Assembly: GCA_028280305.1 (NCBI GenBank)
Contig: JANQMC010000116.1
Coordinates: 1-32,499 of the forward strand
Direction: 5' to 3'
Length of the DNA: 32,499 nucleotides
Origin: Pelagibius sp.
GTDB lineage: Bacteria > Pseudomonadota > Alphaproteobacteria > Kiloniellales > Kiloniellaceae
This document shows, one piece after another, positions 31,439 to 32,499 of the stretch. Positions within the stretch are counted from its first letter, which is position 1. Each line of letters begins with the position of its first letter. A program made the translations under genes and the position numbers. The notes beneath the pieces are model-generated. The model did no database searches. It was not told where the DNA came from and saw only the letters and a list, made by a program, of their open reading frames with translations.

Positions 31439-32025
31439 CGCTGCGCCTCCGTTTTGCGTGCCGCGTCCTGGCCGGGCACCAACTGGGGTACGTGGCAGAA
31501 ACCCTGGGGGGGCACGTCCAGCGCGGCGTTGAACTTGCTCGACATGTTCTGAAAGGCGATGAGACCGGTCAGCTCGGCGCGGGCGTCCTCGTCGAAGCGC
31601 TCCTGCAGTGCGGTGCGGATCGCAGCGGTGACCTCGCCGCGGGTGTCGGTCACCGCCTCCGCGTAGTCCAGCGCCGCCCGCTCCGCCGGGGTGAATAAGT
31701 CGCTTTCCCGCCAGTGTTGCAGAGCCAGGATCTTGTCTTCGCCGACCCCGCGCTTTTCCAGGGTCGCGGCGTTCACGTCGACGCAGAAGGCGCAGTGATT
31801 GATCTGCGAAATCCGCACCGTGACCAGGGAGCGCAGGGCCGGGTCCAGCGGCGAGCCCCGGCGGTTCAGCGCCCCGTAGAGCAGCGCCAGCGCCGCAAAG
31901 ACCCAGGGCGAACGTCCCCACAGCAGCCCCGGTTCCAGCACCTTCCCGTAAGTGCGTTTCTGCTTCCAGAAAAACAGCCGGATGAACCAGGGATAGGCGG
32001 CAAGGGGTTTGGGACGGACAAGCAT
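31435..32025 (-). CDS. Carboxymuconolactone decarboxylase / AhpD-like peroxidase
   Basis: 196 residues. The CMD domain carries the redox motif INHCAFCVD (H77, C78, C81) followed by a helix LEKRGVGEDKILALQHW. FTPAERAALDYAEAVTDTRGEV is the second conserved block. Such proteins act as thiol peroxidase-type antioxidants, and the CxxC with preceding His favours AhpD-like chemistry over lactone decarboxylation. The ATG at 32025 is preferred because GAGGTG lies ~7 nt upstream; the in-frame GTG at 32055 adds ten residues. Convergent with the cupin gene by a 4-bp overlap. Confidence 0.85.
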   Translation of the reverse strand: MLVRPKPLAAYPWFIRLFFWKQKRTYGKVLEPGLLWGRSPWVFAALALLYGALNRRGSPLDPALRSLVTVRISQINHCAFCVDVNAATLEKRGVGEDKILALQHWRESDLFTPAERAALDYAEAVTDTRGEVTAAIRTALQERFDEDARAELTGLIAFQNMSSKFNAALDVPPQGFCHVPQLVPGQDAARKTEAQR

Positions 32026-32208
32026 CGGCGGCACCTCATCAACGCGGGCCGGCACAGCGACCGGCGGGCCATCAAGAGGTGGGCAGTGAAGCCTGCGGGA
32101 TCAACGGTGGGGGTGGGAAGGGCGCGGGCAGGAAGGCTTGAGAATGGGCAGAGCAAAGTGCCGGCAACTCGGCTCCGGCCTTGTCCTTTGTCTCTTAAGG
32201 CTCCTTCA

Positions 32209-32440
32209 TCATCCTGCGCGAAACACGAACATACGCGCCAGGAGATCCGGTTCGCCGATGATGTAGGGGCGGAAGGGGCCCCGGTCTTCCACCGGCGTCC
32301 AAAGGCCGGCGTCGGTGAGCGCCTCTATCTTGGCGGCGAAGCCCTGAGCTTTCCAGGTGTCTTCGCGGAAATTGAAGATGATCGGCGCGCCGGGTCTGGC
32401 GACCCGGATCAGTTCATCCAGGGTGTCGGGCGGCGCGTGC
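32209..32440 (-). pseudogene. C-terminal fragment of a class I SAM-dependent methyltransferase
   Basis: About 77 residues: WHAPPDTLDELIRVARPGAP, then IIFNFREDTWKAQGF, ending EPDLLARMFVFRAG. This is the C-terminal part of a small Williams-Beuren/TrmB-like SAM methyltransferase; the SAM-binding GxGxG region is missing. The frame stops at TGA (32472-32470) and TAA just upstream, and the sequence before WHAPPD does not look related. It ends at the junction with an epimerase fragment on the other strand. It is truncated by rearrangement, or by an assembly error at the window's end. Confidence 0.6.
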
Positions 32441-32441
32441 C

Positions 32442-32499
32442 ATCGAACTTCTAGAAAGAGGTGACGAAATCATCGGTATTGATAATATTAACGACTATT
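32442..32499 (+). pseudogene. Internal fragment of a sugar-nucleotide epimerase at the right edge
   Basis: AT-rich (about one third GC, against about two thirds elsewhere) + strand sequence translating as ELLERGDEIIGIDNINDY. That is the second beta-strand region of NAD-dependent UDP-glucuronate 4-epimerase type proteins, whose usual N-terminus MxxxVTGAAGFIGxH is missing. It runs off the right edge. The base composition and the missing start show it does not belong to the methyltransferase neighbourhood. Confidence 0.55.

Overview
The window is high-GC DNA from an alphaproteobacterium, most likely a Rhodospirillales-type marine or saline lineage (Kiloniella/Fodinicurvata-like; inferred from gene content, not from a marker gene). 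Supporting signs are the tlpA / argH-lptM-lysA-TIGR02302 cluster, the chorismate mutase-hisC-tyrA block beside metX, a DUF2125 protein, CpdR with a CtrA-type box, a B12-dependent class II ribonucleotide reductase, the etfB-etfA-hbd operon and a cupin of the DMSP-lyase superfamily. There are no rRNA, tRNA, CRISPR, phage or IS genes.

Layout. 1-5900: a partial metX faces a translationally coupled aromatic amino-acid operon (chorismate mutase with a degenerate prephenate-dehydratase-like tail, hisC, tyrA), then a DUF2125 membrane-anchored protein and a ChaC-type gamma-glutamylcyclotransferase. 5900-9960: a GNAT gene, then the most distinctive locus. It has a palindrome-rich promoter region, a secreted YHS-domain protein, and a bufferin-type RiPP metallophore operon (bufA1 precursor, DUF692/MNIO maturase bufB, DUF2063 partner bufC, DoxX membrane protein), with a perfect 16-bp-stem hairpin between precursor and maturase. 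9960-13204: an SDR oxidoreductase and nrdJ. 13459-17237: ftsE-ftsX-ydcF-plsC as one tightly packed envelope operon, divergent from a zinc-ribbon/DUF3426 protein. 17270-20441: a CtrA-type box upstream of cpdR, then a large TIGR02302 protein. 20585-25281: lysA, lptM, argH, tlpA and a DUF6134-like secreted protein. 25370-28035: hbd, etfA and etfB. 28348-30205: a PduO-type cobalamin adenosyltransferase, a small two-helix membrane protein, palindromic repeats and a LysE exporter. 30391-32025: an ArsR-type regulator, a DMSP-lyase-superfamily cupin and a CxxC carboxymuconolactone-decarboxylase/AhpD-like protein.

How the genes work together. The corrinoid adenosyltransferase would supply the AdoCbl cofactor that NrdJ needs. 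EtfAB and Hbd belong to acyl-CoA oxidation. The argH-lptM-lysA operon mixes amino-acid synthesis with a lipopolysaccharide-transport lipoprotein. CpdR sits in the CtrA/ClpXP cell-cycle circuit, and the box in front of it suggests feedback. The bufferin operon would make a periplasmic, post-translationally modified, copper-type metal-buffering protein.

The right end is anomalous. The last ~60 bases are AT-rich and encode a fragment of a sugar-nucleotide epimerase on the + strand, joined directly to a methyltransferase C-terminus on the - strand, so both genes are broken at one point. This is either a recombination or insertion junction or an assembly chimera. All functional calls come from reading the translations. 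No database search was run.
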